DNA from: UBA1189 sp045612925
Lineage (GTDB): Bacteria; Bacteroidota; Bacteroidia; Bacteroidales; Bacteroidaceae
Reading direction: 5' to 3'
DNA: 34,074 nt
NCBI GenBank assembly: GCA_045612925.1
Contig: JAZKZX010000048.1
Location: 1 to 34,074 of the forward strand
A program made the position numbers and the translations under genes. Shown here one piece after another: positions 8,584 to 17,093 of this stretch (within the stretch, counting starts at the first letter, position 1; each line of letters starts with the position of its first letter). The notes beneath the pieces were generated by a model, which was not told where the DNA came from, searched no databases, and saw nothing but the letters and a program-made list of their open reading frames with translations.

Positions 8584-10026
8584 ATGATGATGCAACTGGA
8601 TAATGTAATATACGATGTACAGTCGGAACGGGCTGCGGAGTTTATCCATGATGGAGAGATACGCGCCACATTGGAGTATGCCCGAGAACACCGCGACGAC
8701 AGGGACTTGATAAAGGCTATATTGGACAAAGCCGAACAGGGAAAGGGTATCACACACCGCGAAGCAGCAGTGCTCATAGAGGTGAAAGACAAGGAATTGG
8801 AGGAGCGCATGTATGCCATCGCCCGACAACTCAAGGAACGTATCTATGGCAACCGTATCGTGATGTTTGCCCCACTGTACCTGTCGAACTATTGTGTGAA
8901 TGGCTGCGTATACTGTCCCTACCATGCCAAGAACAAGCATATACCGCGACGCCGACTGACCCAGGAGGAGATACGCCGCGAGGTGATAGCCCTACAAGAC
9001 ATGGGACACAAGCGACTCGCACTGGAGACGGGCGAACACCCGAAGGAGAGCCCTATCGAATATGTATTGGAATCGATCAAGACCATCTACTCCATACGCC
9101 ACAAGAACGGAGCTATACGCCGCGTGAATGTGAACATCGCTGCCACTACGGTAGAGAACTACCGCCTACTAAAGGAGGCGGGCATAGGTACCTACATCCT
9201 CTTTGAGGAGACCTATGACCGAGACACCTACGAGCGACTGCACCCCACAGGGCCGAAGAGCGACTGGGCATACCACACCGAGGCGATGGACCGCGCCATG
9301 CTTGGCGGCATTGACGATGTGGGCATAGGTGCGCTGTTCGGACTTACCAACTACCGTTACGATGTGGTAGGACTGCTCATGCATGCCGAGCACCTCGAGG
9401 CACGATTCGGCGTAGGACCTCACACCATCAGTGTACCACGCATACGCCCTGCCGACGACATCGACCCGAAGGACTTCCCCGATGCCGTGACTGACGATGT
9501 GTTCCGCCGCATCGTGGCTGTGCTACGCTTGGCAGTACCCTACACGGGTATGATCGTGTCGACCCGCGAGTCGAAACGCTCGCGTGAGATGGTGCTCGAT
9601 GTGGGTGTGTCGCAACTCAGCGGTGGCTCGAAGACCAGCGTGGGAGGCTATGCCGAGGGCATCGAGGATGCCGAGGAGTCGGCACAGTTTGAGATCTCGG
9701 ACCACCGCACACTGGACGAGATCGTGGGTTGGCTGCTCGAATTGGGCTATATCCCGAGCTTCTGTACGGCATGCTACCGCGAGGGACGCACGGGAGACAG
9801 ATTCATGGCATTGGCCAAGAGCGGACAGATAGGCAACTGCTGTGCACCCAACGCACTGATGACGCTGGCCGAGTACCTCGAAGACTATGCTTCGCCCGAG
9901 GTAAAGGCTGTCGGCAAGCAGATGATAGAGCGTCTGGCACAGGAGATACCGTCAAGCAAGATACGCGAGATTACCCACCGCCGCCTGCAAGAGATCGTAG
10001 AGGGAAAGAGAGATTTTAGATTTTAA
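8584..10026 (+). CDS. hydG: [FeFe]-hydrogenase H-cluster maturase HydG
   Basis: HydG is a radical-SAM tyrosine lyase that makes the CO and cyanide ligands of the [FeFe]-hydrogenase H-cluster, in the cytoplasm. The 480-residue protein has the family length. The radical-SAM motif C-x3-C-x2-C is C104, C108 and C111 (SNYCVNGCVYCPYH). The C-terminal extension has the second cluster motif: C394 and C397 (CTAC), then C419/C420 in IGNCC, matching the CxxC-x(about 22)-C of HydG rather than the related thiamine enzyme ThiH. The middle motif GIGTYILFEETYDRDTYE is also HydG-like. The first three codons are all ATG; the outermost is 8584. It is first in a plus-strand run with hydF, pyrC and the MetH-type activation gene. 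HydE and the hydrogenase itself are not in the window. Confidence 0.96.
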   Translation: MMMQLDNVIYDVQSERAAEFIHDGEIRATLEYAREHRDDRDLIKAILDKAEQGKGITHREAAVLIEVKDKELEERMYAIARQLKERIYGNRIVMFAPLYLSNYCVNGCVYCPYHAKNKHIPRRRLTQEEIRREVIALQDMGHKRLALETGEHPKESPIEYVLESIKTIYSIRHKNGAIRRVNVNIAATTVENYRLLKEAGIGTYILFEETYDRDTYERLHPTGPKSDWAYHTEAMDRAMLGGIDDVGIGALFGLTNYRYDVVGLLMHAEHLEARFGVGPHTISVPRIRPADDIDPKDFPDAVTDDVFRRIVAVLRLAVPYTGMIVSTRESKRSREMVLDVGVSQLSGGSKTSVGGYAEGIEDAEESAQFEISDHRTLDEIVGWLLELGYIPSFCTACYREGRTGDRFMALAKSGQIGNCCAPNALMTLAEYLEDYASPEVKAVGKQMIERLAQEIPSSKIREITHRRLQEIVEGKRDFRF

Positions 10027-10111
10027 GGAAGCCTCTCCCCTCGCCCTCCCCCGAAGGGAGGGAGCTACAGGCATCGCGGAGCCAACCCTAAACACTAAAC
10101 GCTAAACAAGA
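10027..10111 (+). repeat. hydG-hydF spacer with GC-rich hairpin
   Basis: A perfect 7-bp stem, CCCTCCC (10044-10050) and GGGAGGG (10056-10062), lies in the 85-bp spacer. No T-tract follows, so a terminator is unlikely. A similar CCCTCC/GGAGGG hairpin occurs near 20352, so this is probably a dispersed intergenic repeat. The end of the spacer has a short iteration (CTAAACACTAAACGCTAAAC). Confidence 0.6.
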
Positions 10112-11275
10112 ATGGAACGCACACATATCGCTATACTGGGTCGATGTAACGCGGGTAAGTCGACCCTCGTAAACCGCATTGCAGGACAGGATGTATCTAT
10201 CGTTTCGGATACACGAGGCACCACTACTGACCCTGTGCAGAAGGCCATAGAGATCAACGGACTGGGGGCTGCCATACTCATCGACACACCAGGTATCGAC
10301 GACGACACCCTATTGGGCAATGAGCGTGTGGCACGCATCGGCAAGGTGCTGAACAAGACGGACATAGCCATAGTGCTATGTACCAGCGAACAATGTGATG
10401 CCGAGATACAACTCATAGAGGAGTGCCGCGTGAGGGAAATACCTGTCGTGGTAGCTTTGGCACATATCGACAACAACCCCGACTCCCCTACCCTAAGAGA
10501 GATGCTAAGCACAAAACTGGGACGCGAGATCATCGCCATCAGCGCTCTCACAGGAGAGGGTATAGAGGAACTGATACAACGCATCGTAGCACTGCGCCCT
10601 GCCGAGGAGCGACTCATCACTGAGGGTTTCTGCAAGGAGGGCGACCGCGTACTCCTGGTGATGCCACAGGACCAATCGGCGCCCAAGGGACGACTCATAC
10701 AGCCGCAGGTGCAGACCCTACGCGAACTGCTCGACCGTGGCTGCACGCCCATCTGCTGTACTCCCGACCGCATGGCCGAGGCATTGGCAGCACTCGTGAC
10801 ACCACCCGAGCTCATCATCACCGACTCGCAAGCCTTTGAGGAGGTATACAAGCTGAAGCCAGAGGCATCGGTGCTCACCTCATTCTCGATACTATTTGCC
10901 CGCTACAAAGGCGACATACAGCTCTTCGTAGAAGGAGCAAAGGCGTTGACGGGCATCACCGCAACATCGCGCATACTCATTGCCGAAGCCTGCACACATA
11001 CTCCACAGCACGAGGATATAGGGCGTGTAAAACTACCCCGACTACTGCGCAAACGCTTCGGCGAGGAACTGCAGATCGATATCGTGAGCGGTGCCGACTA
11101 CCCTGAAGACCTGACACCCTACCAGCTGGTGATACACTGCGGAGCCTGCATGTTTAACCGCAAGCATGTACTGAGCCGCATCGAGCGTGCCCGACTACAA
11201 GGCGTACCCATCACCAACTATGGGGTCGTACTGGCTGCACTCACCGGCATACTACCCCGAGTGAAAACAATGTAA
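10112..11275 (+). CDS. hydF: [FeFe]-hydrogenase maturation GTPase HydF
   Basis: HydF is the GTPase scaffold that receives HydE and HydG products and delivers the 2Fe subcluster to the hydrogenase. The 387-residue protein has an N-terminal Era-like GTPase domain: P-loop GRCNAGKS (10-17), switch region DTRGTTTDP, DTPG (58-61) and a G5-like ISALTGEG. The C-terminal cluster domain has C294-T-H296 and HCGAC (H342, C343, C346), the CxH...HCxxC signature of HydF. One oddity: where the NKxD guanine-specificity motif would be expected, the sequence is AHID (117-120). The NKTD at 81-84 sits before the strand IAIVL and is not the real G4 motif. The gene starts 85 bp after hydG on the same strand. The ATG is followed directly by the first strand of the GTPase domain, so the start is well fixed. 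Confidence 0.95.
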   Translation: MERTHIAILGRCNAGKSTLVNRIAGQDVSIVSDTRGTTTDPVQKAIEINGLGAAILIDTPGIDDDTLLGNERVARIGKVLNKTDIAIVLCTSEQCDAEIQLIEECRVREIPVVVALAHIDNNPDSPTLREMLSTKLGREIIAISALTGEGIEELIQRIVALRPAEERLITEGFCKEGDRVLLVMPQDQSAPKGRLIQPQVQTLRELLDRGCTPICCTPDRMAEALAALVTPPELIITDSQAFEEVYKLKPEASVLTSFSILFARYKGDIQLFVEGAKALTGITATSRILIAEACTHTPQHEDIGRVKLPRLLRKRFGEELQIDIVSGADYPEDLTPYQLVIHCGACMFNRKHVLSRIERARLQGVPITNYGVVLAALTGILPRVKTM

Positions 11276-11398
11276 TTATGTATCGGAACATAGAAGTAGA
11301 GAAATTTAGAAGTCGAGGAGTATAGGAGTGTAGACAATAGCTCATAACTCATCGCTCACAACTCATAACCCATAGTCCACAACTAAAAACAAAATATT
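11276..11398 (+). other. hydF-pyrC spacer with low-complexity repeats
   Basis: This 123-bp spacer holds GTCGAGGAGTATAGGAGTG (near 11312), the core of the 72-bp repeats at the left end, followed by three CTCATAAC-like words (11341-11375). No -7 box, terminator or riboswitch was seen, so pyrC is probably read through from hydF. Confidence 0.5.
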
Positions 11399-12736
11399 AT
11401 GACCACACTTATTCACCAAGCCACTATCGTCAACGAAGGCGAACAGTATATAGGTAGCGTACTCATAGAAGACAATCGCATAGCCGCTATCATCCGTGGC
11501 ACCAATACCGAAGGTATCACTGCCGAGCACATCATCGATGCCCGCGGACAATACCTCATACCGGGATGTATCGACGACCATGTGCACTTCCGCGACCCCG
11601 GACTGACACACAAGGCCGACATGCACACCGAGAGCCGCGCGGCTGCACGAGGAGGTATCACCTCGGTAATGGACATGCCCAACTGTAGCCCACAGACCAC
11701 AACGATAGAGGCACTGGAGGCAAAGTTTGCCGACGCCAAGGAGAAATGTCTCGTAAACCACTCATTCTACCTCGGTGCCACGACAAACAACATCGAGGAG
11801 GTGCGCCGCGTAGACCCCACGAGGGTGTGTGGCGTAAAACTCTTCATGGGAAGCAGCACAGGAGGCATGCTCGTTGACCAAGACGAACGCATCGAGGCTA
11901 TCTTCAAGGAGTCGCCCAACATCATAGCCCTGCATTGCGAGGACCAAAGCATCATATCGGCCAACACCGCCAAATATAAGAAGGAGACAGCAAGCGATGA
12001 CCCCGATGTGAGCTATCACCCTCTGATACGCAGCGAAGAGGCGTGCTACCAATCTACCGCCAAGGCTGTAGAACTGGCCAAGAAGACAGGTGCCAAGATA
12101 CACATCATGCACATCAGCACAGCGCGAGAGCTGGAACTATTACAGCAAGGTGACCTCAAGGAGAAGCATATCACCGCTGAGGTGTGTCTGCCCCATCTGT
12201 ACTACACCGATGCCGACTATGCCACCTATGGCACACGCATCAAGTGTAACCCTGCCGTGAAGACTGCTGCCGACCGCGACGCCTTGCGCCAAGCGCTACG
12301 CAGCGGACTCATCGATGTCATCGGTACCGACCATGCACCACACCTCCCTGCCGACAAGGTGGGCGGATCACTGAAGGCTGCATCGGGCATACCAACCATA
12401 CAGTATGTACTCCCCGCCATGCTCGAACTGGCAGACGAAGGCGTCATCACCCTCACCGAAGTAGTAGAGAAGATGGCTCACAACCCAGCTACATTATATA
12501 AGGTAAAAGAGCGCGGATTTATCCGCGAAGGCTATCGTGCCGACCTCGTGCTCGTGAAGCCCGATGCGCCACACACCGTCAAGGCCGAAGAGATAGAGAG
12601 CAAGTGTGCCTGGAGCCCCTTCGAAGGACATACCTTCAGATGGGACATCACGCATACCTGGGTCAATGGACACGCCGTATATGCTAACGGTGAGTTTGAT
12701 GAGAGCGTGAAGGGAGAGCGAATGATGTTTGATTGA
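11399..12736 (+). CDS. pyrC: Dihydroorotase
   Basis: This enzyme interconverts N-carbamoyl-aspartate and dihydroorotate in pyrimidine synthesis, in the cytoplasm. The 445-residue length fits the long, AllB/PyrC-multifunctional type of dihydroorotase common in Bacteroidetes rather than the about 350-residue E. coli type. Visible motifs are the metal-binding DDHVHFRDPG (H61, H63, R65), then AARGGITSVMDMPN, LHCEDQ, a histidine in KIHIMHIST, and the active-site GTDHAPH. The C-terminal small beta domain (YRADLVLVKPD) is complete. Hydantoinases and allantoinases share the fold, but HFRDPG with GTDHAPH favours dihydroorotase. The stop TGA (12734-12736) overlaps the next ATG by one base and is followed by two more in-frame TGA codons. 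Confidence 0.94.
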   Translation: MTTLIHQATIVNEGEQYIGSVLIEDNRIAAIIRGTNTEGITAEHIIDARGQYLIPGCIDDHVHFRDPGLTHKADMHTESRAAARGGITSVMDMPNCSPQTTTIEALEAKFADAKEKCLVNHSFYLGATTNNIEEVRRVDPTRVCGVKLFMGSSTGGMLVDQDERIEAIFKESPNIIALHCEDQSIISANTAKYKKETASDDPDVSYHPLIRSEEACYQSTAKAVELAKKTGAKIHIMHISTARELELLQQGDLKEKHITAEVCLPHLYYTDADYATYGTRIKCNPAVKTAADRDALRQALRSGLIDVIGTDHAPHLPADKVGGSLKAASGIPTIQYVLPAMLELADEGVITLTEVVEKMAHNPATLYKVKERGFIREGYRADLVLVKPDAPHTVKAEEIESKCAWSPFEGHTFRWDITHTWVNGHAVYANGEFDESVKGERMMFD

Positions 12737-13665
12737 TGATGACTTGCAAAACCACAATCCTTCACTACAGCGTTCGTGAGGTAGCCCCCTACATCAACTG
12801 GATATACTACTTCCATGCTTGGGGTATGGAGCCACGATTTGCGGCAGTGGCCCACATACACGACTGCCCGGCATGCCGTGCTGCGTGGATAGCCTCGTTT
12901 GCCCCAGAGGAGCAGCCCAAGGCACGCGAAGCCATGAAGCTCTACGACGAGGCTACCCGACAACTGCAGCAGTGGACCAATGAGCCTATGTGCCATGCCC
13001 TATTTCTCCTTGCTCCCGCCTACAGCAAAGGCGATGATATCATCGTGAATAATGAGGTGCGCCTCCCCTTCCTACGCCAACAACATATAAGCAAGGGAGG
13101 ATACGCCATGTGCCTAAGTGACTTCATCTCTCCCACCCCGCCCTTGCCGGAGAGGCATACTGCCGACATCGCCCATACGATAGGAGTCTTTGCAACCACG
13201 GTATCGGGACCTTCGGAGCAGCCTTCAACAGGCAACACCGAATGCATCCCCTCGGTGCAACTCTCGACCTTGACAGACCGCCTCGCCGAAGCTACTGCCG
13301 AGAAGCTACACGAGGAGGTGCGCAAGCACTATTGGGGCTATGCCCAGGAAGAGCAGCTAAGTATGAAGGAACTGCACGACGAGAAGTTCCAAGGCATACG
13401 CCCAGCCGTAGGATACCCCAGCATGCCCGACCAGTCGGTAAACTTCCTCATCGACCAACTGCTATGCCTTGCCGATATCGGCATCAGCCTCTCGGGGAAC
13501 GGGGCTATGTACCCTCACTGCTCGGTATCGGGACTCATGCTTGCCCACCCACAGGCACACTACTTTGCTATCGGTGAGATTGGCGAGGATCAGTTGGCCG
13601 ACTATGCCCAGCGTAGAGGAATAGAGATAGACACCATAAAGAAATACCTGGCCAAGAATATATAG
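12736..13665 (+). CDS. Free-standing B12-dependent methionine synthase activation-domain protein
   Basis: The 309-residue protein resembles the C-terminal activation (SAM-binding) domain of cobalamin-dependent methionine synthase MetH, which serves in reductive methylation of inactive cob(II)alamin. Motifs: GDDII (about 100), RPAVGYPSMPDQS (about 222-234), LSGNGAMYPHCSVSGLMLAHP, and YFAIGEIGEDQLADYAQRRG. The N-terminal part has PYINWIYYFHAWG followed by a cluster H40-x-H42-x-C44-x2-C47 that looks able to bind metal and that I do not recall from classical MetH. Start choice: an upstream in-frame TTG (12733) exists, but ATG at 12736 overlaps the pyrC stop as TGATG, a pattern of translational coupling; a second ATG follows at 12739. 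It probably works with a MetH encoded elsewhere, which fits the cobalamin-uptake operon in this window. The exact partner is inference. Confidence 0.85.
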   Translation: MMTCKTTILHYSVREVAPYINWIYYFHAWGMEPRFAAVAHIHDCPACRAAWIASFAPEEQPKAREAMKLYDEATRQLQQWTNEPMCHALFLLAPAYSKGDDIIVNNEVRLPFLRQQHISKGGYAMCLSDFISPTPPLPERHTADIAHTIGVFATTVSGPSEQPSTGNTECIPSVQLSTLTDRLAEATAEKLHEEVRKHYWGYAQEEQLSMKELHDEKFQGIRPAVGYPSMPDQSVNFLIDQLLCLADIGISLSGNGAMYPHCSVSGLMLAHPQAHYFAIGEIGEDQLADYAQRRGIEIDTIKKYLAKNI

Positions 13666-13690
13666 ACACTATAGAAAGACAAAACATTAC

Positions 13691-13721
13691 TTGTGTGTTA
13701 TATACAAATATGTTACCTTTG
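13691..13721 (+). promoter_or_regulatory. Promoter of the DUF2147 gene (TTG-N20-TACCTTTG)
   Basis: TTG at 13691-13693 and TACCTTTG at 13714-13721 are 20 bp apart, a full Bacteroidetes-type match. The start codon lies 33 bp further on. Confidence 0.8.
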
Positions 13722-13754
13722 TGGCGTAATGTTTAACTAAAAACCTAAAAGATT

Positions 13755-14183
13755 ATGAAGAAATTGATTTTCGGAATGATGCTTATGCTTGCCCCCATGT
13801 GCGCAGCATTCGCACAAGATGTTGTAGGAAAGTGGAAGCTCGAGGATGGCTCGGCTATCGTAGAGGTATACAAGCAGGGCGATGCCTTCAATGGCAAGAT
13901 CGTATGGCTGCAACACCCCACTGAGGCTGATGGCTCACCTGCTGTAGATAACAACAACCCCGATGCTAAGTTGCGTACACGCAAGCTCATCGGTCTCAAC
14001 ATGCTCAGCGGCCTCAAGGCTACTGGCGATGAGTATACCGGTGGCACCATCTATGATCCGGGCAATGGCAAGACCTATAACTGCTCGATGAAGGTCGAGG
14101 GCGATGTACTCAAGGTGCGCGGCTCACTCGACAAGCGCGGTCTCTTGGGCCGCACCATGGACTGGTTCCGCGTGAAAGAGTAA
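13755..14183 (+). CDS. DUF2147 secreted protein
   Basis: A 142-residue protein with a clear signal peptide (MKKLIFGMMLMLAPMCAAFA, cut before QDVVG). The mature part follows the DUF2147 pattern: VVGKWKLEDGSAIVEVY, FNGKIVWL, a central GLNMLSGLK, GGTIYDPGNGKTYNCSMKV, LKVRGSLDKRGLLGRTMDWFRV. Family members are small secreted beta-barrel-like proteins of about 140-150 residues with no firmly assigned role; the fold resembles lipocalin-like ligand binders. It has its own promoter and its own terminator, so it is a monocistronic unit. Confidence 0.9.
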   Translation: MKKLIFGMMLMLAPMCAAFAQDVVGKWKLEDGSAIVEVYKQGDAFNGKIVWLQHPTEADGSPAVDNNNPDAKLRTRKLIGLNMLSGLKATGDEYTGGTIYDPGNGKTYNCSMKVEGDVLKVRGSLDKRGLLGRTMDWFRVKE

Positions 14184-14203
14184 GGATATCCATACAACGA
14201 CAA

Positions 14204-14237
14204 CTACCGTTCTGCATGGCAGGGCGGTAGTTTTTTT
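14204..14237 (+). terminator. Rho-independent terminator after the DUF2147 gene
   Basis: The stem CTACCG/CGGTAG with an inner stem CTGC/GCAG (14204-14230) is followed by seven T residues (14231-14237). This is a strong, canonical terminator. Confidence 0.92.
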
Positions 14238-14271
14238 ATCCTCATCATGATGCAACTTTATTTTATTGTTG

Positions 14272-14279
14272 TACCTTTG
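14272..14279 (+). promoter_or_regulatory. -7 promoter box of the AsmA-family gene
   Basis: TACCTTTG matches the Bacteroidetes -7 consensus and lies 29 bp before the ATG at 14309. No good -33 TTG is present 19-21 bp upstream. Because this box covers the alternative GTG start at 14279, it argues for the ATG at 14309. Confidence 0.6.
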
Positions 14280-14308
14280 TGTTTGAGATTTTATTATTAC
14301 CATACGAT

Positions 14309-16996
14309 ATGAAAAAGATTGCAAAGATTATCGGTATAGCATTAGTGTGCCTGGTGGCTGCTATGGCCATCGTGCCTATGGCATTCAAAGGCAAAATCAA
14401 GGAGGTGGTCATCAACGAAGGCAACAAGCTTATCAATGCTGAGTTTGGATTTGACGACCTGAGCATCAACCTCTTCAGAGAGTTTCCACAGGCGTCGGTG
14501 GGCATCGAAGGATTTTGGCTACGCGGCAAAGAGGTGTTTGACAATGATACGCTGGCCTATGTGGGCGATGTAGAGGTGGCCGTAAACCTAAAGTCTATCT
14601 TTGGGAACAGCGGCTTCGACATTACCAAGGTACTGGTAAAAGACACTTACCTGAAGGCTATCGTATTGGAGGATGGCCGAGACAACTGGGACATCATGTA
14701 CCCAAGTGAGGATATTGAGGAGCCCGAAGATACCACAACAAGTGCTTTCCGCATACTGCTGCAGAAGGTAGAAGTGAACAATCTGAACATCATCTACGAC
14801 GACCGACAAGGAGACATGTATGCCGATATAGCCAAGCTCGACATACTCTGCTCGGGCGATATGGCTGCCGACAATGCCTTGCTCAAACTACAGGCTGCCA
14901 TCGATGCACTCACCTTCAAGATGGGAGGAATACCCCTGCTCAACAGAGCACGCATCGGTGTCCACCTTGATGTAGATGCCGACTTTGTCAACGGCAAGTA
15001 CACCCTCAAAGAGAACAGCTTGTCGCTCAATGCTATACAGGCTACCATAGACGGTTGGGCAGCCATGCCTGACAATGCTCCGATGAGTATGGACTTGCGC
15101 TTGGGCACCTCGGCAATCAGCTTCAAGGAGATCCTTTCGCTCATCCCCGCTATCTATGCCAAGGACTTTGAAGACTTGAAGGCCGAGGGCACGGTGAGCC
15201 TGCACGCCTACGCCAAGGGCGAACTCACTGAAACCACCCTGCCCGAGTTTGAAGCCGCACTGAAGGTGAGCGACGGTAACTTCCGCTACCCTGCCCTACC
15301 TGCCGGCATCGACGACATACAGATAGCAGCAAAGGTAACCAATCCTGGTGGAGATATCGACTTGACGGAGGTTAATGTGGAACGCTTCAGCCTTAACATG
15401 CTGAACAATCCCTTTGCCATGACAGCACAGGTGAAGACCCCCATCAGCGATCCCGACTTCACGGCTACCGCAAAGGGAACGCTCGACCTGGGCAAGATAA
15501 AGGAGGTATACCCCTTGGAGGATATCACCCTCGATGGTGTGCTCAAGGCAGACATGAGCCTTGGAGGACGACTCTCATACATCGAGAAGGAGCAGTATGA
15601 GAGCTTCATGGCCAATGGCACTCTCAAGCTACAAGATATGCAAGTGAACATGGAGGGAATACCCGATGTGGCTATCGAGCAATCGACCTTTGCATTTACC
15701 CCACGCTACCTCAACTTGAGCGAGACAAAGGTGCTCGTCGGAGAGAACGACATCACCGCAGACTGTAGATTTGAGAACTATTTAGCATTCGTATTCAAGG
15801 ACGAAACCATCAAGGGACAACTCAACCTGAAGAGCCAGCACATGAACTTGAATGACTTTATGACCTCGAGCGAAACTGAAGACGAAACTGTAGACGAAGA
15901 GACCGAGGCTCCCGAAAACGAAAGCGAAGAGGGTATGGGCGTACTCATAGTACCCAAGAACATCGACTTCAACATGAATGTAGACATGAAGGAGATCCTC
16001 TTCGGCAACATCACCCTCAACGACATCAATGGTAAGCTCATCGTAAAGGATGGCACTGCTGACATGAACAACCTCTCCATGCAGACAATGGGAGGAACGG
16101 CAGTGATGAGCGGAAGCTACTCTACCGCCAAGGACGAAACGGCTCCCGAGCTGAAGGCATCGTTTGCACTCAATGGACTCTCCTTTGCACAAACATTCAA
16201 AGAGTTGGACCTGGTGCGACAAATGGCTCCTATCTTTGAGAAACTCAACGGTAACTTCTCGGGTAAAATTGCTATAGACACCGAGCTCGACAACACCATG
16301 TCGCCCAAACTGGAGACGCTCACCGCCAACGGAAGTCTCAATACACGCGACCTCAACCTCTCTGGCTTGAAAATCATCAGCCTTATAGCTGATGCCACAG
16401 GACATAAGGAGATGAACAACCTCAGTGCCAAGGACCTCAATGTAGACTTTACCATCGAGGATGGTCGAGTAAGCACCAAGCCCTTCGACCTGAAGATGGG
16501 TAATACGGTATTGAGCCTAAACGGAACAACAGGACTTGACAAGAGCATTGACTATACCGGTACGCTGAAGCTTCCTGAAGGAGGCAATATCAGCGCCATA
16601 GGACTCAAGATCGGAGGTACATTCGTGGCGCCTAAAATTAGTATAGATACCAAGAGTATAGCCCAGCAAGCGACAAAAGCTGTCACTGAAGCTGCTACCA
16701 AGAAAGCTGTAGAGGCGGTGAACGAAAAACTTGGTATAGATCTCACCAATGCAGAGAAGCAGAAAGAGGATTTGGTAAAAGTAGCCAAACAGGCAGCCCA
16801 AAAGCTTATCGAAGAGGCCGAAGAGCAGAAAGCCAACTTGGTAAGTAAGGCCGGAAATAATGCGCTCAAGAAACTTGCTGCCGAGAAGGCAGGCGATGTG
16901 CTCGTAGCTGAAGCCAAGGAGCAGGGCGACAAACTGATTGCAGAAGCCGAGAAGAAGGGCGATGAGATAATAGCAAAAGCTCGCCAAGCGGAGTAG
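14309..16996 (+). CDS. AsmA-family protein with coiled-coil C-terminal tail
   Basis: This 895-residue protein has an N-terminal membrane anchor (MKKIAKIIGIALVCLVAAMAIV) and a long beta-rich periplasmic body of the AsmA/TamB type, with motifs such as INLFREFPQASVGIEGF, LAYVGDVEVAVNLKSIFG, NNLNIIYDDRQGDMYADIAKLD and a later AsmA-like C-terminal part (LNTRDLNLSGLKIISLIA, LSLNGTTGLDKSIDYTGTLKLP). AsmA-family proteins are thought to carry lipid between inner and outer membranes; that role here is by family. Two unusual features are an acidic linker of Glu/Asp/Thr at about 520-543 and, from about 811 to the end, an Ala/Glu/Lys-rich helical tail with heptad-like repeats (GDKLIAEAEKKGDEIIAKAR). The start is set by the promoter box at 14272-14279. 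Confidence 0.88.
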   Translation: MKKIAKIIGIALVCLVAAMAIVPMAFKGKIKEVVINEGNKLINAEFGFDDLSINLFREFPQASVGIEGFWLRGKEVFDNDTLAYVGDVEVAVNLKSIFGNSGFDITKVLVKDTYLKAIVLEDGRDNWDIMYPSEDIEEPEDTTTSAFRILLQKVEVNNLNIIYDDRQGDMYADIAKLDILCSGDMAADNALLKLQAAIDALTFKMGGIPLLNRARIGVHLDVDADFVNGKYTLKENSLSLNAIQATIDGWAAMPDNAPMSMDLRLGTSAISFKEILSLIPAIYAKDFEDLKAEGTVSLHAYAKGELTETTLPEFEAALKVSDGNFRYPALPAGIDDIQIAAKVTNPGGDIDLTEVNVERFSLNMLNNPFAMTAQVKTPISDPDFTATAKGTLDLGKIKEVYPLEDITLDGVLKADMSLGGRLSYIEKEQYESFMANGTLKLQDMQVNMEGIPDVAIEQSTFAFTPRYLNLSETKVLVGENDITADCRFENYLAFVFKDETIKGQLNLKSQHMNLNDFMTSSETEDETVDEETEAPENESEEGMGVLIVPKNIDFNMNVDMKEILFGNITLNDINGKLIVKDGTADMNNLSMQTMGGTAVMSGSYSTAKDETAPELKASFALNGLSFAQTFKELDLVRQMAPIFEKLNGNFSGKIAIDTELDNTMSPKLETLTANGSLNTRDLNLSGLKIISLIADATGHKEMNNLSAKDLNVDFTIEDGRVSTKPFDLKMGNTVLSLNGTTGLDKSIDYTGTLKLPEGGNISAIGLKIGGTFVAPKISIDTKSIAQQATKAVTEAATKKAVEAVNEKLGIDLTNAEKQKEDLVKVAKQAAQKLIEEAEEQKANLVSKAGNNALKKLAAEKAGDVLVAEAKEQGDKLIAEAEKKGDEIIAKARQAE

Positions 16997-17024
16997 AAGC
17001 CTGCAGGCATACACATAAAACATC

Positions 17025-17059
17025 GAGAGGGCATGTCATCAGACACGCCCTCTCTCTTT
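17025..17059. terminator. Hairpin between convergent AsmA and MORN genes
   Basis: A 13-bp stem with one mismatch (GAGAGGGCATGTC at 17025-17037, GACACGCCCTCTC at 17042-17054, 4-base loop) is followed on the plus strand by TCTTT. It begins 28 bp after the AsmA stop and 35 bp before the end of the opposite-strand MORN gene, so it may stop transcripts from both sides. The short T-tract makes it moderate as a terminator. Confidence 0.65.
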
Positions 17060-17093
17060 ATATAATATATCCTATAGTCACCGACACATCAGG

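Noticed and set aside
10044..10062. Terminator between hydG and hydF
   Set aside because: The stem is perfect but no T-tract follows, and the same stem type recurs elsewhere as a repeat.
10352..10363. NKTD of HydF (residues 81-84) as the G4 motif
   Set aside because: It lies before the strand IAIVLCT, in the helix after switch II, too early to be the guanine-specificity loop.
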